A DNA stretch of 64,000 nt. It comes from Candidatus Binatota bacterium (GTDB lineage: Bacteria; Desulfobacterota; Binatia; UBA1149). The notes under the pieces were generated by a model that was not told where the DNA came from, searched no databases, and worked only from the letters and a program-made list of their open reading frames with translations. Location: NCBI GenBank assembly GCA_012960245.1, contig DUBO01000014.1, positions 78,178 through 142,177 of the forward strand, read 5' to 3'. Below are positions 43,046 through 51,747 of this stretch, piece by piece; the stretch's first letter is position 1, and the number at the start of each line of letters is the position of its first letter. Position numbers and translations under genes: made by a program.

Positions 43046-44350
43046 TCAGCGGGTACCCGTGAGCAGACCGGCTATGGTCCACCAGTCCTCGCTCACCGAC
43101 TGGGGAGCCTCCGGCCCTATGTCGAGATACCAACCGGTCTCCTCGGGAAACTGCATTCCCGGTATGGCCGCGCGCGTGCCGTGCATGAGCTGCATGTCTA
43201 TCACGGTAAAGGCGTACACGAACAGCCGCTCGCGATCGTACTCGTAGTCGGTGTTGGGGTTGGGTTTTTTCGAGTAGCGGGTGCTCAGCAACACGCTCTT
43301 CCACAACTGCTCGCCGCGGTCGTACATGTCGGCGTAAGGAACCATGAAGATTTCCTTGTCCACGTAGATGATGCGCTTGGAGTACGCGTAGCTGGGAATC
43401 AGCGGCTTGCCCTCGATGATGTAGACCTCGGGCCTGACTTCCCAGTTCTCGCAGTAGGTCAGGCCGCCGTCGCGCTCGCAGACCTTGGGCGGGAGGTTTT
43501 CGCCGTGAAACGAAGCCAGCGCCGGCTTGACGCCCAGCAGCTTCCAGTCAAATTCGCCCACGTTACCGCGAAATCCACCGTAGCTGTCCTGGTCGATGTC
43601 CTGTCCGAAAAGAGCGTCGCTACGCTGCGCGCTCGACATGCGTCGTACCCGTCGAATCATGGGTATGTACAGCCACGTGTCGTCCATGCGCGCGGTGTCC
43701 TTGTAGCGAAACAACACCGTGCCCACGCCCCTGAGGTCGAAGGGCTCGATGAGCGGGTACATACCGCGCTTGGTCAGCACCTCGTCGTGGTTGTCGGTGA
43801 TGGCCGGCATGGGCTCGTGCACCAGGCGGCCCTCGTACTTGAGCATGCGAATCCAGTCGGCGATGAAGTGCCGCTCCACGCTGTAGTGACGGTCACCCTT
43901 GGAATCAATCGTCAGGCTACCCGTATCGGCGTCGGCCGAGTGCACGTGCATGTCGTCGGTAATGTAGTAGTTGCCGCGCTCCTGGTTGTACATGACCTTG
44001 ACCGCTGCATCCGGGTCGTTGGGGTCGATGTCAGGAAACGCAAAGCCGGCGACCCAGTTGCGGATGTACCTGCCGTCTTCGAGACTGACCTGGGACCCGT
44101 ACTTCTCAGTGGCGTCAAGAAAAAACTGGGGTGGGGAAATCTTCTGGTAGGGCACGATCTTCATGTCCATGCCATTTTCTACCGTCCAGTAGATGCCGGG
44201 CGATACGAGGTCCTTTATGCGCTCCACGTTCAGACGGCTGATGGTCTCACCCGGCTTGAGATCATTGGCCGACGAAGCCGTGGGCAACAGGCTGGCCATC
44301 ACTGTAACAACCGACAGGGCAGCAGCCAACATCAATTTAATTGTCTTCAT
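43046..44350 (-). CDS. DUF1329 exported protein
   Basis: 434 aa from the ATG at 44350; an upstream TTG in the same frame adds ten unlikely residues. Signal peptide MKTIKLMLAAALSVVTVMAS. The mature part follows DUF1329: GETISRLNVERIKDLVSPG, DRHYSVERHFIADWIRM, RRVRRMSSAQRSDALFGQDIDQDS (in part). DUF1329 proteins are related in fold to LolA/LolB and often sit beside DUF1302 porins in pollutant-degradation clusters. No porin lies nearby. Function probably lipid or substrate binding in the periplasm. Confidence 0.92.
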   Translation of the reverse strand: MKTIKLMLAAALSVVTVMASLLPTASSANDLKPGETISRLNVERIKDLVSPGIYWTVENGMDMKIVPYQKISPPQFFLDATEKYGSQVSLEDGRYIRNWVAGFAFPDIDPNDPDAAVKVMYNQERGNYYITDDMHVHSADADTGSLTIDSKGDRHYSVERHFIADWIRMLKYEGRLVHEPMPAITDNHDEVLTKRGMYPLIEPFDLRGVGTVLFRYKDTARMDDTWLYIPMIRRVRRMSSAQRSDALFGQDIDQDSYGGFRGNVGEFDWKLLGVKPALASFHGENLPPKVCERDGGLTYCENWEVRPEVYIIEGKPLIPSYAYSKRIIYVDKEIFMVPYADMYDRGEQLWKSVLLSTRYSKKPNPNTDYEYDRERLFVYAFTVIDMQLMHGTRAAIPGMQFPEETGWYLDIGPEAPQSVSEDWWTIAGLLTGTR

Positions 44351-44517
44351 ATCGCGATATGGTCCCCTCTTTACTAACAAATTGCTGCACAGCCGCGACT
44401 GCAGCGACAGCCAAACCCGCAGTCTAGCAAGCGCACCGGGCTTTCGGAAGTGTCACTTTCAGAAAAATGCCGGCCAGAAAAATATGTCGCAAAAGCCGCC
44501 GCGCCGGGTGAACAGGC

Positions 44518-45294
44518 TCAGTAAATAAAGGGTATAAGGCGTTTTCGCCGGGCCGGGTAGTCCTCGCCGAATTTTTCCTGGTACCAGCGGTGGTGGGTGG
44601 CGGCTCTCGGGGCCAGGTTGGCAAAGGTCCACAAGGCAAACACCGCCCCGGCCCAGGACCAGGTGAGCAGTGCCCAGCCCAGCCACTCTACCAGCTCGCC
44701 CAGGTAATTGGCCGACGTCACGTAGCGAAACATGCCGCCGCGTGGAATGTAGTGGCCGCTGTCGCCCGCCTGCCTCAGGTTTCGGATGATGCTGTCCGAA
44801 TGCAGGTTGATGACCCAGCCCGACAGGAACACGGCCGTGCCCAGCACGAACTGCGGCGTGGCAAGCCAGGCAGCCGTGTAGCGATCGTCGGCCGACAGAA
44901 AGAATATCCAGGTTCCCTGCATGAAGGCATTGGCCGAGTTGAACAGCGCGCCGCTGGCGACTATCGACCAGGGCATCTCGCCGCGGCCCCGGATGAGCAG
45001 CGGAAAGACAAAACTGCGCTGGCAGTAGTGCAGGTTGAACAGCGCCATGAACACCAGCGGTGTCACCAGCCAGCTACGATCCGAGGCCAGCCACAGCCAC
45101 GCCATGCCCAGCACCACCGGCGACTCCATCAGCACCCAGCCCAGGCGGTTGTCTACCGTTGCACCCCAGGCCCGGCTGCGATGCACTCCGTAGCCCGCCG
45201 GTGCGCGCTGCAGGTACACGAACACGCCCACGGCCAGGACCGTCATGGCCACGAGGAAGCAGTCAAAAAATTCTCTTGTCACCAGCCCATTCAT
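44518..45294 (-). CDS. Steroid 5-alpha-reductase-like (DUF1295/ICMT-fold) membrane protein
   Basis: 258 aa with about six transmembrane segments. C-terminal motifs YIPRGGMFRYVTSANYLGE, GWALLTWSW and HHRWYQEKFGEDYP match SRD5A-type enzymes, including conserved His, Asn and Glu for NADPH binding. The NLHYCQRSFVFP segment also matches. Reduces a delta-4 double bond of 3-oxo-steroids or related enones in the family; bacterial members often differ in substrate. Starts two bases after the PP2C stop. Confidence 0.9.
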   Translation of the reverse strand: MNGLVTREFFDCFLVAMTVLAVGVFVYLQRAPAGYGVHRSRAWGATVDNRLGWVLMESPVVLGMAWLWLASDRSWLVTPLVFMALFNLHYCQRSFVFPLLIRGRGEMPWSIVASGALFNSANAFMQGTWIFFLSADDRYTAAWLATPQFVLGTAVFLSGWVINLHSDSIIRNLRQAGDSGHYIPRGGMFRYVTSANYLGELVEWLGWALLTWSWAGAVFALWTFANLAPRAATHHRWYQEKFGEDYPARRKRLIPFIY

Positions 45295-45296
45295 AG

Positions 45297-46094
45297 TCAG
45301 CTCCCCTTTGCTCCCGGCCGGTATAGTACGAAGGCCACGTCGTCAGCCTTGCCCGGCTGGTCGCGCCCCGGTGAGCGCATACGACCCGCGAGCTCATCTA
45401 CGAGATGCACGGCCGCCCCCAGCAAGTCGCCGCTTTTGATAACGTCGACCAGCTCGGCCAGGTAGAAGTTATCCCACAAGCCGTCGGTGGCCAACAACAC
45501 AGTGTCGTGAGCCCCCAACGAGAGCGGTCGACCGCTTTCGACCCACATGTCGGGGTCGCCCACCATGTTGCCCACGAGGTGGCGCTCGGGGTGAAAAAGA
45601 GCGTCGCGCTCGCTCAGACGGCCGGCGCGCAAAGCCCTGTCCACAGGCGAGTGCCCCACGGTGTGGCGGCGCACGCGGCCGCGCTGGCCAACAACCAGCA
45701 CAGCCGAGTCGCCCACGTGGTGGGTGGTGAGCACACCGTCGCGCACGACGGCCGCCGCCAGCGTTGTGCCGCCGGGAAAATCAGACTCGATCAATTCGCC
45801 GTTGAGTTGCTCCACGCGATCGCAGAGCGGGTCGAGTGTGCCCCCACGCGGCGCGGCGGCCAGTGCCTGTACCACGCGCTCGGAGACCTCCTCGCCGCGC
45901 GGCAAACCGCCCAGGCCGTCGGCCACGGCCAACACACCGCTCTTGCCGTTCCACTCAAACACCCCGAGAGCGTCCTCGTTGCAGGTTTCGCGCGAGGGCG
46001 AGCGACGGGTGAACGCAACCGCGACCGCACCCAGGAAGTCCGTGGCTAGCGGCCGGTCGCAGTCGGCCCGGCTGAAAAGCAGGGACGAGAGCAT
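45297..46094 (-). CDS. PP2C-family protein phosphatase
   Basis: 265 aa. Metal-binding Asp positions are seen in NEDALGVFEWNGKSG, VADGLGGLPRGEE, VLTTHHVGDSAVLVVG and LATDGLWDNFYLAEL. Acts on phospho-Ser/Thr of unknown targets; no kinase gene is adjacent. Stop lies two bases before the 5-alpha-reductase-like start, so the two form an operon. Confidence 0.93.
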   Translation of the reverse strand: MLSSLLFSRADCDRPLATDFLGAVAVAFTRRSPSRETCNEDALGVFEWNGKSGVLAVADGLGGLPRGEEVSERVVQALAAAPRGGTLDPLCDRVEQLNGELIESDFPGGTTLAAAVVRDGVLTTHHVGDSAVLVVGQRGRVRRHTVGHSPVDRALRAGRLSERDALFHPERHLVGNMVGDPDMWVESGRPLSLGAHDTVLLATDGLWDNFYLAELVDVIKSGDLLGAAVHLVDELAGRMRSPGRDQPGKADDVAFVLYRPGAKGS

Positions 46095-46122
46095 ACAAGG
46101 ATTCTAGCACGCGGGCGCCGGC

Positions 46123-46308
46123 TTACTCCCATTCGGCTGTCTCCAGGAAGCGCCGCAGCGCCCCGGCGGTGCGAAACTTGCGGGTTATCAGCTTGCGCTC
46201 TATGCCCGTGCCGATCTCGCGCACCAATTAGACTTCCCCCTCCCAGCCGGCCACGCGTTGGCCCTCGGCCAGGCCGAAACTATCTACACTGGGAACCTTG
46301 CTTTTCAT
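46123..46308 (-). pseudogene. Small gene interrupted by an in-frame TAA
   Basis: Reading from the ATG at 46308: MKSKVPSVDSFGLAEGQRVA, GWEGEV, then TAA at 46228-46230, then in the same frame LVREIGTGIERKLITRKF, RTAGALRRFLETAEWE and TAA at 46123. The downstream half has a normal codon pattern and could also start at TTG/GTG after a GGGAGGGGGAAG site. A single C-to-T change of a CAA codon would produce the interruption. No family recognised. It may be a decayed gene, a short protein restarted after the stop, or (less likely) readthrough. Confidence 0.5.
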
Positions 46309-46360
46309 CGTGAGGCCCGTTGCCCCGGGAGTCAGCCGCTTTACCGCCGCATGACAGCGG

Positions 46361-47098
46361 TCAGGCCACTGTCAGCATGCCGCCGTCCACGCGCAGGCAA
46401 GCGCCCTGGGTATAGCTGGATGCGGGCAGCACGAGGTTGAGTATGGCCTGGGCCACTTCGCCGGGTTCGCCGTAACGGCGCAGGGCCACCCGCCTCCGGG
46501 CAAAGCGGCGCCGGTCGTCTTCTCCAATAGCCGCGGTCATGCCGGTATTGATCGGGCCCGGCATCACCGCGTTCACGGTCACGCCGCTGTCGGCCAGCTC
46601 AACGGCCAGCGCGCGGGTGAGCCCCACTACGCCGTGCTTGCTGACCGTGTAGGCGCTCATCATCGGCGTGGCCACCTGGGCGTCGGTGGAAGCGATGTTG
46701 ACCACGCGCCCAGCGTCGCTAGCACGCAGCTGGGGCAGCGCTGCGCGAATCGTGCGCATGCTGCCCTTGAGGTTGACGTCGAGCGTACGCTCCCAGGCCT
46801 CTTCGTCGCCGAAGGCCGCGGGCAGGGCTATGCCCGCGCAGTTGACCAGTATGTCGAGTGCGCCGTAAGCCTCCACTGTCTGCGCCACCACGGAGCGCAC
46901 CTGCGAGTCGTCGCAGACATCGAGCTGGCAGGCCAGGGCCTCGCCGCCGGCCGCCGTTATTTCGGCCGCCACGCTTTCGACCGCCTCGAGGTTGCAATCA
47001 GCCGCCGCTACGCGCGCACCCTCGGCCGCCAGCAACAGCGCCGTGGCGCGGCCTATGCCGCTGCCGGCACCGGTGATGAGCGCCGCCCGCCCGCTCAC
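46361..47098 (-). CDS. Short-chain dehydrogenase/reductase
   Basis: 245 aa from a GTG near 47098; the longer open frame overlaps the upstream DUF3604 gene end. Cofactor loop TGAGSGIGRATA, NCAGIALP, ASTDAQVATPMMSAYTVSKHG with Tyr-x3-Lys, and MLTVA terminus. Starts about 29 bases after the DUF3604 stop, so probably transcribed with it. Substrate unknown. Confidence 0.9.
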   Translation of the reverse strand: MSGRAALITGAGSGIGRATALLLAAEGARVAAADCNLEAVESVAAEITAAGGEALACQLDVCDDSQVRSVVAQTVEAYGALDILVNCAGIALPAAFGDEEAWERTLDVNLKGSMRTIRAALPQLRASDAGRVVNIASTDAQVATPMMSAYTVSKHGVVGLTRALAVELADSGVTVNAVMPGPINTGMTAAIGEDDRRRFARRRVALRRYGEPGEVAQAILNLVLPASSYTQGACLRVDGGMLTVA

Positions 47099-47127
47099 AC
47101 TGCGGCCATCGCTGCTGTGGGTCAGCG

Positions 47128-49083
47128 TCAAGGCGTGTACCAGATCGGCGACGACCAGGCGCGCTCCTGCACGACCTTGCGGTGGGCCTTGCTGCAGCAG
47201 GCTGCAAAACCGGGGTGCACCTTGTTGGGCCACAAGCAATTAACCTTGGCCTCGACGCAGAGTTTCTGACTCCAGCGACAGACCGGGTTCTCGAGTACGC
47301 GCGCGTAGTAAAAGGCGCGCTGCTCGGCGTCGAAGTCGGGGTCGCTCCACACCGTGCACAGCGACGAGTGTCCAATGCCGCTGGTGCGACAGGTGCGGGC
47401 GTTTACCGACGCCCTGAGATTGCCGCCAGCCACGTCGTATACCTTCTCGCGCGTGCTGCCGTCTTCGACCCAGCCCTTTACTATCTGCACGCGGTCAAGC
47501 GCCGTACCCGGGTGCTCGCTCGTGCCCGGGTCCTGCATGGCCTGCACCGCGAACAAGGGACTGCCCGCCAAGTCGGGGCGCGCTGCAAGGTCCGATCCCA
47601 TGGGTACCCCGCCCTCGTAGCCCGCAGAGGCGAAGCCATCGTCATCGCACATCTGCTCGTCGTAGCCCCAGCCGCCAAAAAACCTGAGTACCGGGCGCGT
47701 GCCGCTGGTGCCGTAAGTCTCGCGGCGGGTCATGGCCGCGTACAAGGAGTCGCGGGCATTCTCTTCTGCCCACACCACGGCCAGGCCACCGGGGTTGAAC
47801 TCGAAGTTGTCGGGCAGGCCGATGGGCACCCCTGTGCTCGCCGAATTGCCCGCGCCACCGTGCCCCTTCGACTCGTCTTCGGCCACGAGGCCGGGCGTGC
47901 CCAGGTGGGTGTCGGTGCTCGCAATTATGCCGTACTTCAGGGAGTTACCGACGCCGTTTTCGTCCTGCAGCAGGCCCTTCTTGAGCGCCTCGCGCACCAT
48001 CGACGACTTGTGTCCTCCCGCCACGGCACCCACGCCGCGAAAGCGCCCCACGCCGGCGAAGTTATCGTAGGGAAGTTTTTCAAAACCGCAGGCCTCGTCG
48101 GTGGTGTCACCGCCCATCATGCACTCCGAATCGCCCTTGTGTTGCATGATCTCGACCAGCGGCTCCCAGCGCCTGCGCGCCGTGGCCTCGGCCGCATCCA
48201 CCTCGATACCGGCCTGCAGCGGACCCTCCAGCTTTGCCGACTCGAACATCAGGCCCGGCCCGCTCAGGTTGGAGTTGTGGGGAATGGTGAGCGCGTCGCA
48301 GCCCTTTACGCCATCGATGCACTTGTCCTGCAACTGCTCCCACAGGTTGTAGGCCGACGGTGTGTCTACCCAGCTCACCGGCAAGTTGGGGACGTTTTCG
48401 TTACGGAAGATGACGTTGCGGTGCATGTTGATGCCCATGCCCAGTATCGACGTCCACTCGTAGCCAACGAAGCTCGTGAAGCTGCACTCCGGGCTACGAT
48501 CGTAGGCCTCCTCGGCGGCATCGCGGATGTCCTGCCAAACGTCGGCGGCCACGTCGAGGCAGAGCTTGCCCCCCTCACCGCAGAACTTCATACGCTCGCG
48601 TCCAACCATGGTGCGCGCGAGCATGGGCAGCGTGGCCAGGGGCCCCAGGCGCTTGTAGAGCCAGCACATGTCCGAGTCACTGCCGGGCAGGTCATTGCTG
48701 TTGCAGATCCTGACCTCGCCCAGCATCTCGGAGTGATCGGTCACCGAGGTAAAATCGAGCGGGCGACGCAGCCTCGCGTGGCGCAGCGGGCGGCCCTCGC
48801 GGTCGAAGGGTTGCAGGCCAACCTCCTCTCCGCGGGCAAAGCGGTAGGCGTCGCGCGGCGTGTTGCGGGTAAACTGCGTGGCCGCGTCCATGGAGTAGCC
48901 GGTGTGCACGTGCAGGTCGCCGAAAAAAGGCCGCCTGAGCGGGTCGTAGTCGGCACAAGCCTCGCGTTGCTCGGTGATCTCGTAGGGGCGCTGGTCACCG
49001 GCCGCCTGGTCGCCGGCCAGGGCCGAAGCGGGTAGCAACGTGAACGCCATCATCGCAGCGGACAAAACTGTCGTGATTTTCAT
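47128..49083 (-). CDS. DUF3604 exported protein
   Basis: 651 aa with signal peptide MKITTVLSAAMMAFTLLPAS. DUF3604 hallmarks: DLHVHTGYSMDAATQF with a PHP-like His cluster, FTSVTDHSEMLGE, HNSNLSGPG and YGIIASTDTHLG. The fold is PHP-like with metal-binding His/Asp, so a hydrolase role (e.g. on phosphonate-like or organosulfur compounds) is possible but unproven. Found beside sulfotransferase, DUF1214 and SDR genes here. Confidence 0.93.
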   Translation of the reverse strand: MKITTVLSAAMMAFTLLPASALAGDQAAGDQRPYEITEQREACADYDPLRRPFFGDLHVHTGYSMDAATQFTRNTPRDAYRFARGEEVGLQPFDREGRPLRHARLRRPLDFTSVTDHSEMLGEVRICNSNDLPGSDSDMCWLYKRLGPLATLPMLARTMVGRERMKFCGEGGKLCLDVAADVWQDIRDAAEEAYDRSPECSFTSFVGYEWTSILGMGINMHRNVIFRNENVPNLPVSWVDTPSAYNLWEQLQDKCIDGVKGCDALTIPHNSNLSGPGLMFESAKLEGPLQAGIEVDAAEATARRRWEPLVEIMQHKGDSECMMGGDTTDEACGFEKLPYDNFAGVGRFRGVGAVAGGHKSSMVREALKKGLLQDENGVGNSLKYGIIASTDTHLGTPGLVAEDESKGHGGAGNSASTGVPIGLPDNFEFNPGGLAVVWAEENARDSLYAAMTRRETYGTSGTRPVLRFFGGWGYDEQMCDDDGFASAGYEGGVPMGSDLAARPDLAGSPLFAVQAMQDPGTSEHPGTALDRVQIVKGWVEDGSTREKVYDVAGGNLRASVNARTCRTSGIGHSSLCTVWSDPDFDAEQRAFYYARVLENPVCRWSQKLCVEAKVNCLWPNKVHPGFAACCSKAHRKVVQERAWSSPIWYTP

Positions 49084-49196
49084 GGATTCTCCTTGCCCAG
49101 CCAGGGCGGTAACCCGCGTGGACGGACACCCGCGGAGCGGCTGACATTGATTAACCTCTTGAGCCCCGTAAAACCAGCCTCACCACCGGCGGCGCT

Positions 49197-50309
49197 TCAG
49201 GCCAGCTCGCTCAGCGGCACAACGCTGGTTACCGGCTGCGGGTGCTCACGGGCAAGCACCCACCTTACGCACATGCTGCCGTGCTCGTGGCCGGCGGTGT
49301 CTATCCAGTTGGCGTGGCCCGGATCGCGATGGGCCACCACCAGGCGCACACTGCCGTCGGCTTCGGCCACGGCCGAGCCGTTGTTGATGTGGACGCGGCG
49401 CGTGGCGTAATCGAGCGACTCGGCCCAGCAGTTGGCCAGTTGAAAGTTCCAGTAGCGACAGGCGGGCGGTTCGAGGTCTATGACCAGCGCCTCGTCGTCG
49501 CCGAGTTCCCACAGGCCCAGCCAGATGCGCACGTTGGGGTCGCCGCCCACGAGGCGATGATGCTCGGCGTCGGGCAGGTGAAAGCTGTTGACCTCCGCCT
49601 TCTCTCTCATGCCCGTCACCCAGTCGGCAAACCAGCCGGCACAGCCCAGCGCGTACATGGCTGTGCCCGACAGTTGCCCTGGCACGCGCGCGGGATCCAA
49701 CGGCGGCGCGGGGCCGTCAGCCTGCAGGCACTCAATGGCCACCTCCACGGGGGTCTCGCGTGAGCGGTCGAGGAAGGTCTGCCTCAGCAACACCTGCGAT
49801 GTGTCCTCGTTCATCTGCAGCCAGTTGCCCGGCTGCTCACGGGCGCTCACGATTATTTCAAAGCTGCCGTCGTCTTCGAGCACGAGGTCGGAGTCGTTGA
49901 GGTGGCCGGCGCCGCCGGTAATACGATCGCTGGCGGCAAAGTTCTGGTTCTGCGCGGCAAAACTCATGTAGTGAATGCTTCCACGCTTGCCGCTTATCCT
50001 GTAGTCAAGGTCGCCGCGGATCGAAGCGCCCAGGTAGTAGTTGTCCGGATTGTCCAAGCCCATCTTCACGAGCTCGGGCATGGCCCGAAACGCCGGGTAT
50101 TTCGGCCCGGTCTGCTCGGCGAAGGTCTGCGAGCCAGCCCTGAGCAGGCGGTTGAGGTAGCGCAGTCCCTCGGCGCGATCGAAAGTGGAACGAGCAAGGT
50201 CGGGGCGCAGTATAATCTCACCGGCCTTCTCGAGCAGTTGGCAGAACTCGGTCCAAGCCTGGCCACTGTCTACCTTGGCAAGCGCCATTTCTCTATCGTC
50301 CATGTTCAA
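49197..50309 (-). CDS. DUF1214 domain protein
   Basis: 370 aa, ATG at 50309 after AAGGA (about ten bases). C-terminal half holds the DUF1214 features: VRIWLGLWELGDDEALVID, NFQLANCWAESLDYATRRVHIN (in pieces) and VVAHRDPGHANWIDT. The N-terminal half is helical with WTEFCQLLEKAGEI. DUF1214 proteins often occur with DUF1254 and sulfotransferase-like genes; biochemical role not established. Follows the sulfotransferase gene by 38 bp. Confidence 0.9.
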   Translation of the reverse strand: MNMDDREMALAKVDSGQAWTEFCQLLEKAGEIILRPDLARSTFDRAEGLRYLNRLLRAGSQTFAEQTGPKYPAFRAMPELVKMGLDNPDNYYLGASIRGDLDYRISGKRGSIHYMSFAAQNQNFAASDRITGGAGHLNDSDLVLEDDGSFEIIVSAREQPGNWLQMNEDTSQVLLRQTFLDRSRETPVEVAIECLQADGPAPPLDPARVPGQLSGTAMYALGCAGWFADWVTGMREKAEVNSFHLPDAEHHRLVGGDPNVRIWLGLWELGDDEALVIDLEPPACRYWNFQLANCWAESLDYATRRVHINNGSAVAEADGSVRLVVAHRDPGHANWIDTAGHEHGSMCVRWVLAREHPQPVTSVVPLSELA

Positions 50310-50347
50310 TTTTTCCTTATGCCATTGCCATCAAACTGCACCACGGC

Positions 50348-51535
50348 TCAGCAGCTTATACCGAAGCGATCGATGTAGGGAGCAAAACGCTCGCGAACCT
50401 CGCCTGTCGAAATACCCCACTCCTCCAACCTGTAATCGTGGCTACCATGGCGACCCCTGGGATTGGCCGCCGTGTGCTGCCGCATGGAGTCGGTCGCCTG
50501 TTGGCCCAGCTCAAGGCCGAAGTGTTTATACGCACCCTCGACCAGCAGCTTTGGATCGGCGACAAAATCATCATGGCCCACGTCGTAAAACCGGCCGGCC
50601 GGACTCTTGTCGCGAACGGCGAGCCCGCGCTCCAGTGAGCTGGCATAGAAGTCCATCACCAGGGGGCCGAGCTTGCCCTTGTCCCACTCCAGCGTTCCCG
50701 CCGGGATGGCGTCGGTCATGCTGCAGATAGACGCCGTGCAGGCCAGGGGGTCGCGATGACTCCACAGTACGCTCGCACCCGGGAACACCTCGAGCAGGGA
50801 GTCGATGGCCCACATATGCGCCGGCGCCTTGAGCAACCATCGCTCACCAGGCCGTTGCCAGTGGAGCAGTTGCAACTGGGCGCGATAGTATCGGTACATC
50901 GGCAACAGGTCCTGTTGCCTGTACCAGGATGCGTAGGGTTCGAGCATGGGCTCCACTCCCAGGTGCACCCCGTTGAGTGAGTAAGCGTGCAACAGCACGC
51001 ACTCCTCGGGCGTATCGGCATCGGCAAAGTGGATCTTCGTGAACTCCGGGTTCTTCTGTCGAGCCTGCTCGTAGTAGTCCTTTATCATCTGCCGGCGCGG
51101 GTCGTGTTTGCCCGAGTCAGGATCGCCCGGGGCCAGCCCCTCGGCGGGGTCGGGAAACTGCGTCTCCCACAGGAGCAAGGCTCGCGCCGACGGATCGCAA
51201 GCCAGCAGGTTGAACAAGGCCGAGGTACCCGACCTCGGCAAGCCGGTCAGTATCATTGGTGCGGCCAACGGTTGCTCGAGTATCTCGGGGTGATCGACGA
51301 AGGCCTTCTCCACGCGCAAGCGGGTGGAGAGCAGTTGCACGAGGCGGCGGCGGTTGCGGCGACGACCGCGCTCGGTGAAGGGGTTGGCCTTGTACGTTTC
51401 GCACAGCACTTCGAGAGCCTCACGCAGGCTGCCGTCGGCCTGCCGACCCGGCCACGGTCCACCGAAATCCTCGAGCCCGGTGTCCCCGGCCGCCTCGCCG
51501 AGCAGCTGTTCTGCGTTAAAATCAGTCCCTGCCAC
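50348..51535 (-). CDS. Sulfotransferase family protein
   Basis: 395 aa from a GTG at 51535 after GGGAGA (six bases); the longer frame's extra N-terminus is Arg-rich and unsupported. The PAPS 5'-phosphosulfate loop is ILTGLPRSGTSALFNLL near residue 100, and WSHRDPLACTASICS the 3'-phosphate-binding segment. Transfers sulfate to hydroxyl or amino groups in the family. Located with DUF1214 and DUF3604 genes, all on the minus strand. Confidence 0.92.
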   Translation of the reverse strand: MAGTDFNAEQLLGEAAGDTGLEDFGGPWPGRQADGSLREALEVLCETYKANPFTERGRRRNRRRLVQLLSTRLRVEKAFVDHPEILEQPLAAPMILTGLPRSGTSALFNLLACDPSARALLLWETQFPDPAEGLAPGDPDSGKHDPRRQMIKDYYEQARQKNPEFTKIHFADADTPEECVLLHAYSLNGVHLGVEPMLEPYASWYRQQDLLPMYRYYRAQLQLLHWQRPGERWLLKAPAHMWAIDSLLEVFPGASVLWSHRDPLACTASICSMTDAIPAGTLEWDKGKLGPLVMDFYASSLERGLAVRDKSPAGRFYDVGHDDFVADPKLLVEGAYKHFGLELGQQATDSMRQHTAANPRGRHGSHDYRLEEWGISTGEVRERFAPYIDRFGISC

Positions 51536-51747
51536 CTGCTTCTCCCGTCTTTTCCGGCCAGCCCGGCCAGCCCGGCCGAGCCGTAGCCTACCGACGACAA
51601 CTACGCAGCATCCCAGCCGCATGCAATCCCGCGCCCCCGGACATCGGGAAAAATAAAAACCCCTTGCGTTACCCCTGCCAAGTGCAGTTGAATGATGCTT
51701 GGTCCCTCCGCCCCTTCCGTTGCGGCTGAGGATCGGGGAGGAGTTTC

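Noticed and set aside
42923..44377. 484-codon plus-strand open frame opposite the DUF1329 gene
   Set aside because: Covers two minus-strand genes' starts and has no domain; DUF1329 is certain.
47182..49035. 617-codon open frame on the plus strand, antisense to the DUF3604 gene
   Set aside because: It is a by-product of high-G+C codon use on the opposite strand; no motifs, no ribosome site, and the DUF3604 gene has full family features.
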